Positions 11,577 through 23,396 of a DNA stretch of 64,000 nucleotides are shown here, piece by piece. A model generated the notes under the pieces. The model was not told the origin of the DNA and made no database searches. It saw nothing but the letters and a program-made list of their open reading frames with translations. The first letter of the stretch is position 1, and the number at the start of each line of letters is the position of its first letter. The DNA lies in contig JBANAY010000004.1 of assembly GCA_037952775.1 (NCBI GenBank), positions 3,782,001 through 3,846,000 of the forward strand, in the 5' to 3' direction. This DNA comes from Clonostachys chloroleuca. Lineage: Eukaryota; Ascomycota; Sordariomycetes; Hypocreales; Bionectriaceae. The translations under genes were made by a program, and so were the position numbers.

Positions 11577-13591
11577 TTTGTCAGACGATATTTGGAAATC
11601 GGAATAAACAGATCCTGGATTGCAAGTACCTCAATCACGTCCCCAGTAGCTTGGGGCTTGGCTTCCAATTTATAAATGTTAACTGCCGGGGGTAAATAGC
11701 CGCAGATTGCAACCCAGATTTCTCACGATCTCCCCGCACTTGGAGCTACATGAACATGATTGACGGGAAAATTTGTTCTTCCGGATGTGCGGGTGAGCGA
11801 GGTCATTTCGGCTAAGTACCGTCGTAGTTACTACCGAGCTTCGTACTGTGCATGGCTCCAGACTTTTGTTTTACGGCGCTGACTTGGGACTCTATATTCC
11901 TTGAATTGTCTGAATGATTGTCACTCGGACTTTTTTTTCTGTTATCGTACTATCATGTAAAGAAATTGGGCACTGCCGTAGGCGAGCAGTCAGGCAAACA
12001 AGTTGGGTTGGAAAAGCCTGCTTATCCTTTCTTTTTTCCCCCCAGAAATTGGCATAATAAAAGGCTCCGACCCTTGCCTTGGAACACTGACTACAGTGAG
12101 AAGAGCTAGAAACACTGTATATGCTTTCTGAGGGACATTGCCCGGTAACATATTTATCTGAGCATGACATTCCAAGAGGCATTATGCCAATTAGCTCTTA
12201 AGAGGACCACTCGTTTGTATAGTAGCAGACGGTTCGGTCAGCTGAAGGGAAAGACAAAAATATGGAAGAATAACGTCGGCCTAGTGAGAACGAGTATGTT
12301 TGCTTTTCCGCCCCTCACGGTGTGCGATTATTGAAGAAAAAAAACCCAGACAAAGCGATGGGAAATGCTCATTGCTGCGTACAGGGGACGCGAGCAGTCG
12401 CTTTTTTTTTTCGGACTGTTCCGAATGGAACTTTTGATCCTTGCAAATGGAAGAGTAATATGAAAATCTGAATGGTCAGATATTCCCAAACCTCAAGGTT
12501 CTGCGCCGCCGCACTTTCTCGTTCGGGTCCTCTGACTGAAGATCCCAACGTCATCCAGCCGCATACTGATCAAACCCCGGACAATTTTTTGGTAAGGACC
12601 TTCGGCTTGGCAGCAAGTTTTGACATTCGCGTGTTTGGTCCGCGTGGGCTACGATCTTGATGTCTCTTATTTTCATGGATTGGAGATATGCCACTGTGCC
12701 CACGATCCAATAGCTCACGTGCTGATAACAATAGAGTGAGGGCAAATCATAGAGAGGATAACATGGATACAGTCCTAATCTGTGTCTGATTCACGCCTTT
12801 CCCGTTGTGTGGTTACGTGGGCAATATAGTGGATTGTTAGAACATACCTACCTCCCCCCAAGCTACCATTGTCATTATATGGGACAAGAGTGTTAACGAT
12901 ATTTGCGGGCTGGAGATAGATGAACTTTTGTCTACGGCAATTTTGATGCAAGGGATAATGCATGTATATTCTACTAGACCAATTTTCCCAGTCAAGCAGT
13001 TGCAACTCTCTTAGCAACGAACAGTCGTTATTACAAGATTGTTCAATCTTGACTGGAATTCGGTTTCTTGACTGCCTTGATCATTGATGATTAGCTATTA
13101 TTATGACTCTGTCTACTCCTTCTCCCCGAACTCCCCTATACAAATAGCCAATTTTTCACCATGGACTATTCTCGCGGTGAAAATCTCTATATTTCCAGGT
13201 AATCCCACTCAATACCGAGATCACTACGAACTCGGCCGGCAAACATGATATTCTAATCTGTTTGCCGATTCAACGGGCAGTATTTCTGAGAATGGTGACC
13301 GCTAGATCGTGCGCAGAGTTGTTCGTCGCCGCTAGTTTTCTTGTTAAATCTTACGGATCTTGGAGGACGTTATTTGAAAATTACAAAGGACGATATTGAA
13401 AACCGTTATGATCGATTTATTCATAAAGTAAAAGATGGTAGTCAAGGAATTCAGGCTTTGATCCAATAAACTTTGCTGAGGCAAGGTTGTACAGTTTCCT
13501 CTTGTGATATGGGCAACTTGAGGTAAATGACGCGAATACAAGGTGCGTCGCATTCAATGATTCATAGTCGCTTTGCTGGCGAACGTATGTT
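11577..13591. other. Intergenic region, about 2 kb
   Basis: Contains the esterase promoter and the 3' flank of the IPMDH gene. Only short random frames occur. Several T/A and C runs near 11930-12060 and 12850 but no repeat family, exon or RNA gene that I can support. Confidence 0.5.
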
Positions 13592-14731
13592 TTAATCTTT
13601 CAAAAGACCGCGAAGCACCTCGCAGACAGCATCACCGACCTCGCTGCACTTGGCCTTCCCGCCCAAATCTCCAGTTCTAATCTCCAAACCACCGTTTTCC
13701 TTTGTATCTAACACTTTTACAACGGCCTGTTCCACCGCAGCAGCCTCCTTCTCGAGGGTAAATGAGTAGCGAAGCATCATGGCTAGACTCAGAATCTCCG
13801 CCACGGGGTTTGCAAGCCCCTTCCCTGAAATATCTGGCGCACTTCCATGCACCGGCTCATAAATACCCTTGCACGAGCCCTCACCAGGCACACCGGCCAG
13901 ACTGGCGCTGGGAAGCAGGCCAAGCGTGCCGATGATGCCGCCAGAGATGTCAGAGAGGACATCTCCAAATGTGTTGTCCGTGTGGACGGCGCTGTGGTTG
14001 AACCGCTTAGGCTCCTTGACCATCAGCATGGCCATGCTGTCAGCAAGCTGGTGTCGCAGCTCCACGTCGGGGATCTCGCGCTCGAAGATGTCTGTGGTCG
14101 CGCGTCTCCAGAGACGTCCGCTCGCCAGCACATTGGCCTTGTCGGCGCTCCAGACGACTGGCTTGCTACCGACCTCTCCCTTGGGTGCGCTCGCGTGCAG
14201 AATTCGCGCAACGGCAGCACTTACACGGGCCAGCCTGTCAACCTCGCGCCGCTCATATATCCATAAGTCAGACCCTTTGTCCGTCTCCTCATGCTTCTCG
14301 CCGAAGTAGGCTCCGCCGCAGTTCTCTCGCACCACGATGAACTTTGTCCCAGCCACCAGCTCGGGCTTGATTGGCGACGCGTCGACAAGTGATGGAATGA
14401 GGATCTCACATGGTCGGAGATTGGCGAACGCATCCAGCCGATGGCGCAGCTGCAGCAGGCCAGACTCGGGTGTTGGGTCAGCACCCGCCCACTCGGGGCC
14501 ACCGATGCTGCCAAAGAGGACGGCGTCGCTGGCGACGGCCTTTTCGAGCACGGCTTCCGTAATGGGCTTGCCATGCTTGTCGATGCTGCAGCCACCTACG
14601 ATGTCTGTGTCGCGTTGGAACTTAATATCCGGGCGGCTAGCCTCGACGACGTCGAGGACCTTGAGGGCCTCGGCCATGATTTCGGGGCCAACATGGTCAC
14701 CTGGGAGAATCAAGATCTTGAGTGTCTTCAT
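13592..14731 (-). CDS. 3-isopropylmalate dehydrogenase (LEU2/LeuB family)
   Basis: Intronless, 379 residues, close to the usual 360-370. NAD-dependent oxidative decarboxylation of 3-isopropylmalate to 2-oxoisocaproate in leucine synthesis is the family reaction. Visible motifs: ILPGDHVGPEIM at the start, FGSIGGPEW, FANLRP, VRENCGGAYFGE with the catalytic Tyr, HTDNTFGDVLSD metal-binding aspartates, and EPVHGSAPDISGKG. The order fits fungal IPMDH better than tartrate or isocitrate dehydrogenases. It is divergent from an SDR gene across a 486-bp promoter and stands beside ALDH, amidase, regulator and permease genes. It may therefore be a pathway-specific paralogue rather than the housekeeping gene. 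Confidence 0.93.
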   Translation of the reverse strand: MKTLKILILPGDHVGPEIMAEALKVLDVVEASRPDIKFQRDTDIVGGCSIDKHGKPITEAVLEKAVASDAVLFGSIGGPEWAGADPTPESGLLQLRHRLDAFANLRPCEILIPSLVDASPIKPELVAGTKFIVVRENCGGAYFGEKHEETDKGSDLWIYERREVDRLARVSAAVARILHASAPKGEVGSKPVVWSADKANVLASGRLWRRATTDIFEREIPDVELRHQLADSMAMLMVKEPKRFNHSAVHTDNTFGDVLSDISGGIIGTLGLLPSASLAGVPGEGSCKGIYEPVHGSAPDISGKGLANPVAEILSLAMMLRYSFTLEKEAAAVEQAVVKVLDTKENGGLEIRTGDLGGKAKCSEVGDAVCEVLRGLLKD

Positions 14732-14961
14732 GGCAGTTGATGAGAACGGGTAATTGACAATTTAATACCTGTCCAAGTTGTGGAACAAGCAGTAACCTCC
14801 TTAAGCAATAGATACTCTGGCTGGATTAATAAATACACTTTCGCCGCGGCTTGCCGACTGGTGCCGCTGTCCAGCATCCACTGGAGTTCGTCCGATCACG
14901 GAACTGGAACAGCTTTCCCGGTGGAGAGTCTCTCTAGCCATGTAAAATGATCCACTCGTGA

Positions 14962-14979
14962 TGGAGCATTAATGCTCCA
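14962..14979. promoter_or_regulatory. Perfect 18-bp palindrome in the IPMDH/SDR divergent promoter
   Basis: TGGAGCATTAATGCTCCA is its own reverse complement over all 18 bases. It lies 231 bp from the IPMDH start and 239 bp from the SDR start, almost central in the shared promoter (14732-15217). A dimeric regulator site is the simplest reading; the resident Zn2Cys6 regulator at 20.9-22.4 kb is a candidate. I saw no second full copy elsewhere in the cluster. Confidence 0.45.
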
Positions 14980-15217
14980 GGAAGGAATCCACCTGACCAA
15001 GGTTGCAGCTAAGTGGGAAGAAGGGCGTCGGTTGGGCTAGTTGTGCGACTTGCCCGACGAGCTGTCTATGTATCTTACATATAAATAAACAAACATCATA
15101 GCCTGGCACTGCCTTGGTTCCATTTGTCATCGTTACACTTGGTTGATCACTCTCTTCGTCTACTACTCCAGTACGCCCTTTCTCTACACGCATTCCTCCT
15201 CTACACACTTCAGCACA

Positions 15218-16035
15218 ATGGCAGGTCGCCTGCAAGGGAAAACCGCCATCGTCACTGGCGGAGCGTCGGGCTTTGGAAAGGGTATTGCTGCCAAGTTCGC
15301 AGCAGAAGGCGCCAATGTCATAATCACAGACCTGTCAGAGCAACAAGGCCAAACCGTTGCCTCAGAATTGAATTGCCTGTTCGCCCGCGCCGACGTTACC
15401 AAGCCCGACGATTGGCGGCGCGTCCTCGCACTGGCGCTCGAGAAGTTCAATCACCTGGACATCGTCGTCAACAACGCCGGCGCGACCTACGTGAACAAGC
15501 CGACACAGGATGTGACCGAGGCCGATTTCGACCTCGTCATGAACGTCAACGTCAAGAGCATCTACCAGTCCACCCAGGTCTTGGTCCCCTACTTCATCAA
15601 GGAGGGGCGGCCAGGCTGTTTCATCCAAGTTGCTTCGACCGCTGGTAGCCGCCCGCGGCCGAGATTGACTTGGTACAATGCTTCCAAGGCAGCCGTCATC
15701 AATGCCAGCAAGACCATGGCCGTCGAATACGGCCCTAATCAGATTCGCTTTAACACTGTATCGCCCGTTGTGGGCAGCACAGGAATGTGAGTTGCGCAGT
15801 GGAAGTGAAGAACCAATTGATTTATCATTCAATTTGCTAATTTAATCACAGGACGCATTTGTTTATCGGCAAGGAGGACACCGAGGAGAACAGGAAGGGC
15901 TTCGTGTCAACAATCCCTCTTGGTAGACCATCTACGCCTAGCGACATTGCCAATGCCTGCTGCTACCTTGCCAGCGACGAGGCGGCGTTTATCACGGGCG
16001 TAGACCTCGAGGTGGATGGAGGCCGTTGCGTGTAG
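15218..16035 (+). CDS. Short-chain dehydrogenase/reductase (classical SDR)
   Basis: Two exons, 15218-15786 and 15852-16035, 250 residues. Cofactor motif TGGASGFGKG at residues 12-21; acidic ITDLS after strand beta-2 indicates NAD(H) preference. NNAG near 90, the Ser in QVASTAGS, and the YNASK catalytic Tyr/Lys pair follow. Exon 2 supplies LASDEAAFITGVDLEVDGG, the typical SDR end. Start MAGRLQGK was chosen because it abuts the first beta strand; an upstream in-frame Met at 15143 would add a hydrophobic extension. Likely oxidises a hydroxy-intermediate in the local pathway; the substrate is unknown. Confidence 0.92.
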
Positions 16036-16086
16036 AACTTCATTCGTAATTAAAATAATAAATGTCAATTAAACGATACTTCCATC

Positions 16087-16374
16087 TTATTCTGGCCGAG
16101 GAGAGCCCATACTTGCAATGATCTCGGAATGTTGGTCCTTCAATGACATCCGCGTGCTGCAGCATTGTACATAGCCGGTGTCGGGGTCGATGAGGGCAAA
16201 GGGTCCTTGAGCGGGAGAAATTTCCCCATCCATCGACCAATTTGGAAGGGAATCTAAACAAACATTAATCTGGCTAGATCCTCTGAATGGGCGGGGATCA
16301 TCCACGTCAAACAGCAGTTCCTCTCCGATGAATCTTGTGTGGATAGTGAGGATGGCTTGGGTGAGAGGACTCAA
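16087..16374 (-). CDS. Small hypothetical ORF
   Basis: 95 codons between the convergent end of the SDR and the ALDH promoter, opposite in direction to both. Composition is protein-like (Asp/Pro/Ser rich, 2 adjacent Cys) but I recognise no domain and see no signal peptide. It could be a chance frame. Confidence 0.2.
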   Translation of the reverse strand: MSPLTQAILTIHTRFIGEELLFDVDDPRPFRGSSQINVCLDSLPNWSMDGEISPAQGPFALIDPDTGYVQCCSTRMSLKDQHSEIIASMGSPRPE

Positions 16375-16647
16375 ATAGGTTCCCTTCTACGTTTGGAATT
16401 ACAGTTGATTCCCTTCTGCTTCAGGAACGCGGGGAAAGATCTTAGCGCAGCTTCAGCATGTATCGGGCATCAGTTAGCGGATTGAAGGTCCCTGGTTAGC
16501 GGGGAGGGAGATAATGACATAGCGCCTAGCTCTATGCCTGAATGTTAAGCTCCGTTGTCGCTGGAACAAGATAATCTTGGATCTCATGCATCTAAGTGAA
16601 CCTGGATTCACCATCATTCTACCTGCAGGAGGCAAGCAAAACGAATC

Positions 16648-18231
16648 ATGAGCACTTCGCAACAGCATGGGGCAAACCCCTACCAGGTCCCCTTCACCCT
16701 CACAGACCCCGACTTGCTTCACTTCGACTCCTACGTCCACGGTCGCTTTGTGTCCGCTGGGGAAGGGAAAACCTTCGATGTTCTTGACCCAGGCACCGGC
16801 AAGCCCTGGGCAGTATGCCCAGACTGCACCTCATCCGATGTCGAGCCCGCCATCGCCTCGTGCTACGAGACCTTCCAGACATACTCGAAAACCACACCTC
16901 GGCAACGTGCGAAGCTCCTGATGAAATGGCACGACGTCCTCCTTGCAGCAAGAGAAGATCTCGCCCGCATCCTCGTTCACGAGACCGGCAAGCCCCTAGC
17001 AGAGGCGTACGGCGAAATCGACTACGCCCTCACATTCGTCTGGTGGTTCTCGGGCGAGGCCGACCGCGCCCACGGCACCAGCATGTCGTGCGCGATACCC
17101 GGCCGCAGAGCTCTCACAATCAAACAGCCGGTCGGAGTAGCTGCCGCCCTGGTGCCCTGGAACTTCCCCATTGCTCTCGCGCTGCGGAAAGCCGCGGCGG
17201 CTCTGGCTGCCGGGTGCACCATGGTCGTCAAGACGTCCCCCGAGACGCCTCTGTCGGCCGTTGCCATTGCCCACCTTGCGACCAGGGCTGGATTCCCCGC
17301 GGGCGCCCTCAACGTGCTGACCACGAGCCTGGAAAACACCCCGGCTGTGGCTGAGGCTCTTTGCCTGGACGCACGGGTGAAGAAGGTTAGCTTTACGGGG
17401 AGCACTAGGGTTGGGAAGTTGATCGCGGGCCTGTGTGCCCAGAATCTAAAGAAGACGACGTTCGAGCTCGGCGGGAACTGCCCGTTTGTCGTTTTCGACG
17501 ACGCGGACCAGGAGCAGGCCATGGACCAGCTTACAAGTCTGAAATGGCGCCATGCAGGACAGGCTTGTGTGACGTCGAATCGTGTGTATGTGCAGAGTGG
17601 GATTTATGACGCCTTCGTTGAGACTCTAGTGAAGCGATCACAAGAGCTTAAGCTTGGCCACGGCATGCAAGAGGGCACAACTATTGGGCCTGTCACTACG
17701 CCAAGAGGCCTGGACAAGGCCGAGTCGCTCTACCAAGACGCTCTTGCAAAGGGCGCCACGGCCGTTCTCGGGAATGGAAAGCGAGAAGCCCGCGAGGGTT
17801 ACTTCATGGCGCCCACGGTTCTGACCGGGATGAAAGATGAAATGCTCATGACGCACGAGGAGATTTTCGCTCCCATCTTGGGCGTGTACAAATTTGAGAC
17901 TGAAGACGAGGTTGTCCGCCGCGCAAACGATACGCCGCTTGGCTTGGCCAGCTATGTCTTCACAAAGAACGTTGACCGGCTTCTACGAATGTTTGAGACG
18001 CTGGATGCTGGAATGATTGGATTGGTATGTTGACATTCTCCCAATGCTGTCTTTTTTTTTTACCTAATTGTAGCTAACAATGTGCAGAATGTTGGAAACA
18101 GCTCTTCCGCCGAGGCTCCCTTTGGTGGCATCAAGGATAGTGGTCATGGAAAGGAGAGTGGCAAAGACGTGGCCATTGACGAGTTTCTGATCACGAAAAC
18201 TGGAACGTTGTCAATCCAATCGCATTACTAA
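16648..18231 (+). CDS. NAD(P)-dependent aldehyde dehydrogenase, succinate-semialdehyde dehydrogenase-like
   Basis: Two exons, 16648-18024 and 18088-18231, 506 residues. Landmarks in order: PWNFPIALALRK near residue 170, FTGSTRVGK near 249, ELGG with general base Glu273, nucleophile Cys307 in GQACVTSNR, and EEIFAPIL. The terminal APFGGIKDSGHGKESG block is spread over the exon 2 junction. The sequence pattern (SYVHGRFV start, KTSPETPLSA, GxKDSGxGxE) is that of the SSADH branch. It would oxidise an aldehyde made by the neighbouring SDR or released after amide hydrolysis. Coding frame is clean and GC-rich, as in its neighbours. Confidence 0.93.
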
Positions 18232-18461
18232 ATTTAATATATCAAGGAACAAATTCTGACTCTAGAAAAAAACCTCTTCCAAGACGCTCAGCCCAAGTAT
18301 TGATGATAATCCTCGCCCACCATCATGAATATGCGTTTACACGTATGAGATCCGATCGTAAAATAACCAAGCATAACTATTTTCTGTCGCTAATGAATAT
18401 ATTTGATATCTTCTATTATACAGCTAGTCTTTATGTGTGTTGACCTAGTCTGAATGCTACT

Positions 18462-20513
18462 TTATTGCTTCAGTAAATCCTCAATCACCTTGGCTACGGC
18501 GATACATTTCTCATCCCCATACTTTCCAGCCATGATCTGTAGCCCGACTGGTATCCCCTCTACCAGGTCAAAATCATCTAACGTAGAGTAGTTAGAGCGG
18601 TGTATTCTTACAGAGCCGTTAAAGGGCAGTGCTCAACTTACATTGCTGCTTGTTAAATTCATCTGAAGGGTTTCTGGGCTGATACTCTACCCAATCTGAT
18701 GGTGGTGTTTGATCCTTCTCCTTAGAAACGGTGGTGACTGGAATAGCGAGGCCTGCCCAGTCCAGTAGATTGGAGAGGGTGGTGTATCCCACATACTGGT
18801 TGGATTTTACCCAGGTCCAGGGCTTGTATCCTACCCAAGGAGTAACAGGGGTAATAATGGCATCGTAGCCACCCTCGTTCCAGTGACGGAGATACTCAGC
18901 CCTGTAGGCATCGATCTCTGCCATGAGCTTCAATTACAGTGCCCGGATTAGTGTCTGAGTGAGAGAAACGGCTGAAAAATCACATCAAGCTTACCTGATG
19001 AGTTTCCTCTGTGCTAAGAAGATCTTCCGAGGTCCCAACCAACATTCCTTCTACGAGAGGCTCCCCAGACATGTCACATAGTCTCTTGCAACCTAGGCCG
19101 CCGTCAGACATGACACCCTTCTTCCACAACTCCCAAGCGTAGTTGTGTGATGAAGTGTCCCATTCAGATACTAGAAGAGTCAGACATTGCTCAGAACAAA
19201 GTTTTCACGTAGTTTGTCGTACCTTCATGGCCTGCTCCCTGTAACGCAGCAACCACTTCTTTTAAGGCTCTGGTAATGGGCGGCTGTGGCCTGACGATGC
19301 CGTCATCGAGAATGTAGCCAATTTTCAACTTGCGTCCTGGCGGGCTGATTGTGCATTGCTCGGTGCGCCAGGGTACTGGCACCACTAGGTTGTCGAGTTC
19401 CCAAGGGTTTGCCTGGGGCAGTGCCTCCATATACGACTCGATCGAGGAGAGGCTGGATGCTAGAGGACCAGCAGTAGCAATGATGATCCTTTGCCGGGGT
19501 CTGTTTGAGAACAATTGTCAACGGCGCTCCTTTGAAGAGTCTCCAATCCAATATGAGGGAGAATGGACTTACCCTGGCCTCTCATATGGGTGGCGGGCAT
19601 AGGTAGGTGAGAGACCATAGATGCCAGACAGCGCTGCGGGAATCCGGATGGAACCGCCAATATCGGTTCCTACTCCTACAGGGCTTCCACGAGCTCCGAT
19701 CAGAGCTGACTCGCCTCCGCTGCTGCCACCGGAAATGAGGTTCCGGTTGAGATGGTTCACGCACTGCCCGAAGAGGTGGTTGTACGAATCGGACATCTAA
19801 ACCGTAACGAGGTCAGAAAAACGTCAACTGTTAGCTCAGCTTGGACTCCTCTCACCATAAGAGACTGGGGAATATTGGTCTTGACATAGAGGACAGCGCC
19901 GAGCCTGCGCAGCATCGTGGTGATTCCGGCATCTCGCTTGGCAGGCCTGTCGGTCAATCCAACCCAACCTGCAACAAACAGTGAGTTAGCTGATGAAAGC
20001 ACAACCGCCACTGTCCTGACTCACCAATCGAAGTGTCGTGGCCCTTGACATCAACCGAGTCCTTCACTGAGACGGGAATTCCGTGCAGCGGACCAACCGG
20101 CTTGCCCGTCCTTGCCAACACCTCGTCCAGCCGCTTCGCCTCGTCCAGCGCCTCCTCAAAGAAGATCTCGGTGCAGCACGTAGTCAATTGATGGGCCACG
20201 GCTGCCCGCTTGGAGAATGCGCCGACGACCTGGACGGACGACAGCTCGCCGGCCGCGAGCTTCCGGGCGAGATCTACCACATCGACGGTCTCGGTGATGG
20301 CGAGTTCCTCAGCGCTGAGGACGCCCGAGCAGCGGATGAACTCGAGCGCATTGGGGGTGCTCTCCACTGAAGGGACGGGCTCCAGGCGCCATTCTTCAGG
20401 GATCTTAGCGGCCTGCTCAGCGCGCTTGTCGGCTGCCCGCTCCAGGTAGTCCTTGGACAGCGGCTCGGGGGTGTGGCGAGCCCGTGGGCGACTTTGGTTG
20501 CTCCGATGTTCAT
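18462..20513 (-). CDS. Amidase (amidase-signature family, acetamidase-like); one apparent frameshift near the start
   Basis: Seven exons: 20513-20025, 19968-19856, 19796-19573, 19500-19223, 19170-18995, 18927-18642 and 18577-18462. All six introns are GT-AG, 52-72 nt, in phase. The Ser-cisSer-Lys triad is visible: Lys in PVSVKDS, cis-Ser in GGSSGGE, nucleophile Ser in GTDIGGSIR. IPEEWRL near the N-terminus and IITPVTPW late in the chain are typical of fungal amidases that release ammonia from aliphatic amides. The ATG at 20513 reaches this frame only if the C5 run (plus-strand G run 20467-20471) had one more base; then the model is exactly 560 residues. Without it translation could begin at Met 20367, losing about 50 residues. 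Confidence 0.85.
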
Positions 20514-20866
20514 GATGCCTGGCGAGTCTCGCTGTCTATGTGATCTGAGTGCCAGGAGAGGCTTTGGATGTGTGGATGGATGGCTGGCCGCTATCTTTAA
20601 ACAACGACGCTGGTAGCCGGTGCTATCTGTGGTGGAGAAGCCGAACCGATAAACCAGCGGAATAGATTGCTTTCCTATTCAGGAAACTTAATAGCAGTGA
20701 TCTCGTGGTGATATTGCGTGCCGAAGCCGCCTCTTATCACGTTGCATTTTGCCTGTCTTCGGCTGCGATATGCATGTGTGGTTCAATAAAGAAGGCCCCA
20801 GCGATGCACTCCGACATCGTCAACGTGTATATTCTTACAATAGGTATTCATCATCTTGGGCCATTG

Positions 20867-22440
20867 CTATGTTAACTCCTTTCTCCTCCATCTCTCCTCG
20901 CACTCCGTATACGCCCCCCAGTAACGAGGATGCTCTCCTATCCTACAGCCCTTCCAGTAACCCCGCAACACCTCACAATGTCGCACAAAGCGCGTGTTGA
21001 TCCCCGCAAAGAAAGCCGCCGTGGCCATGTGGATGTAAAACCTGGATGCCGGCGATGCAGAGGCGATCAGCTCGCAGATCCTGTCCACGGCAGCATCCAA
21101 CGTCGCCTGCCGGGGTCCCTGTGTAGTTTTGTCCCTCCCATCTACGCTTTGCTGTTGCCAAGTGAGAACTGCCACCGCGGCTGCACATCTCCAAGCATCA
21201 CTGCACTTCCCCTGATCCGTACTATCTGATCCTAGACGTAGAAGCTGGCCCATAGCCTGCACATACGTATCCAGTTCAACCTGTGGACTGCTCGCGTCCT
21301 TCTCCCTTAATGAAGACGTATCTGCGAGCAGCGCAAATACCTGAAAAGTATCGGGTGGACATCCCACCGTGCCAAAGAACTCATCGCCCACCACGCCACG
21401 ATGCCAATCAAGAAAGATGGGCTCGTCATCCTGGCTTGAATGCCGTCCACTGAGCCTCCTGATATTGATCCCTATGACATCCCACCAGGCAAAGTAACCG
21501 AGAATCTCGCTGAGTCCATTGACTCGGCGTGAGAGGGAGTCGAGTTCCTCCCGGCTGCGACAGTGGTAGTCCAGCAATGAGCGCGCGCCGCGCAGATGGG
21601 TCTGCCACTCCCCAAACGCGGCGTCCGAGACGACCTCGAAGAAGGCAAAGACGGCGATCCCCACAAAAGCGACCGGGTCAGCTGTGTCAAGGGCCTCGCT
21701 CAGGCTCGCCAGGGCGGCGAGACGGTGGAGTTCAGACGCCTCTCCATCGTCCTGCCTCCGCGGCGGCGGCGGCAGCAGCAGTGGGGGCGACGGCTGTCTC
21801 CCGTCGAGAGAGGACGGGGTCGGTGGAAGGGGCGCAAAGGATGTGCTGGCGTAGGTCTTCATGCGCGCCTGGAGGAACTCGTCAATTCGAGACACGAGTC
21901 TAGTTACCCGGTCTACGGATACCGTGTGATTATCTCCCTCAGCAGTGGTACTAAGAGAGTCATCCGCTCGCTTGGCGTTTCGACAGAATGTTAGTAGACG
22001 CTGAGCAAGTCCATATTGCTCGGCAGGGGGCATGCTCGGTTCGTCTGGGGTATGGGAAGGTCCACGCTGAGCGTAACGAACGATGTCGGAGCTCCATCGT
22101 CTCTCTCTGATTCCGCTGATAGAGGGTGTGGCGCGAACGAGATCACTGACATGGAACCATCCGATGGTGATAGTGGTTCTTGACGTCTGAGTGCCATGCG
22201 CCGGCGCTGCGCACCATTCGATATGTTTGAGAATTGTTTGTCTGTCGACGATGTACTCCCGCTCGTCCAAACAACTCGCTGGGGCCAGCCGCCGCAAGCG
22301 AGTTCAGCCTGGACACAGGGGAGACATCGGGGCCGGTTGAGGTCACACTTGACGCCGCGGGTCTTGCAGTTGCTGCAGTCTCTGTCATGTCTGATGCCGC
22401 GTGGTTTGCCCCGTACCTGGCCTGTCTTTGCTCGCGGCAT
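20867..22440 (-). CDS. Zn2Cys6 transcription factor next to the amidase cluster; one apparent frameshift
   Basis: A complete binuclear cluster lies near residues 20-50: CSNCKTRGVKC, then CLPC and the sixth Cys in LACGGW. A Ser-rich linker and a long C-terminal domain with no named motif follow. The N-terminal frame runs to 21991 and the C-terminal frame takes over; adding one base at the C5 run (plus-strand G run 22026-22030) joins them exactly, giving 524 residues. An intron joining the frames was not found. It is the natural candidate regulator of the surrounding permease, amidase, ALDH, SDR and IPMDH genes. Start at 22440 gives MPRAKTGQVRG; an upstream Met at 22512 is possible. Confidence 0.8.
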
Positions 22441-23396
22441 GGTGCCGTCTGTGATGAAGTTTGTGTGGGAAGAACAGATAGGAATTAGATTCCCTTCCGG
22501 ATACAGAACCAAGTGCTATCGTATGTGGGGGAACCCCATCTCCGACTACGCCAAACCTTGGTCCCGTAGTTAATAATCAAGGGTCCATGACAAGCCGATC
22601 ACGGGGGAATGGATTCTGTTACATAACATTGGAGGAACGAGCAGAGATGACAAGTCTTTTGGACTAATGAATAATAAAGCCCTGGATCCATGATAAGAGT
22701 GAGATGGCGGGGGAGCTTTGATTGCGCATGGCTCTCGTACATGCGAGTCATTTTGACATTGTCAGTGGATCTCCAGGTTCGTTAGCTGAGGCTCAAGCTG
22801 ATCCGAGTCGCCGGAGACGGAGAATTTGATTCCTTTCTTGTTATGGAAGGTAATCAAACTCCCCAACGTGGTGGACACCAGCAAAACACCCACTGCTGAC
22901 TCCCCTGTCTCTGAATAGCCCCAGCTTTTGAGTCGTCTTGGAGAATTGTTACGTACTTTTTACTTGAAAGACGTGATCATTGCTTCTTTTCGATCAATTG
23001 AATGCCTGGAAAAGGCAAGAAGGCATGCACAGACAACCTGTTGCAAATTCCCCACGGGGAATTGGTCATGATGAAATCCAATGGGAAGGGACCGTCCTGG
23101 TACAGGGACGAGGCTATTCATTGCGTGGGCCTTCTCCATTATATCCACATACGCGACGGGGACGAACTGGCTCTCGTCGCGGACCGCTCTCAACCCTCTC
23201 CCCAACTTTCTCCCCCTTATCGGACGGGGTCTGGTTCTGTGACACACCAATAGCTTAAATGGGTAGATTTTAGCTCCAGAGACGGATATTCCCTTGTCAT
23301 ATATGAAGCTGGCCATCGTCGTCTCAGTTCCTTAGCCTCTGCCCTCAGAAAATTCTTCATCAGACGTCTCGTGTTGACTCATTCATCCCTCCCGAC
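22441..23396. other. Divergent promoter region between the regulator and the MFS permease
   Basis: About 950 bp with no supported exon. Contains the start regions of both divergent genes; I saw no repeat of the 18-bp palindrome found at 14962. Confidence 0.45.

Noticed and set aside
13847..14753. Plus-strand frames over the IPMDH gene
   Set aside because: Antisense shadows of a high-GC coding sequence with clear IPMDH motifs.
22020..22297. Upstream part of the long C-terminal regulator frame as an independent start (Met 22297)
   Set aside because: That part is out of frame with the Zn2Cys6 linker and reads as a shadow; joining the frames at the 22026-22030 run is simpler.
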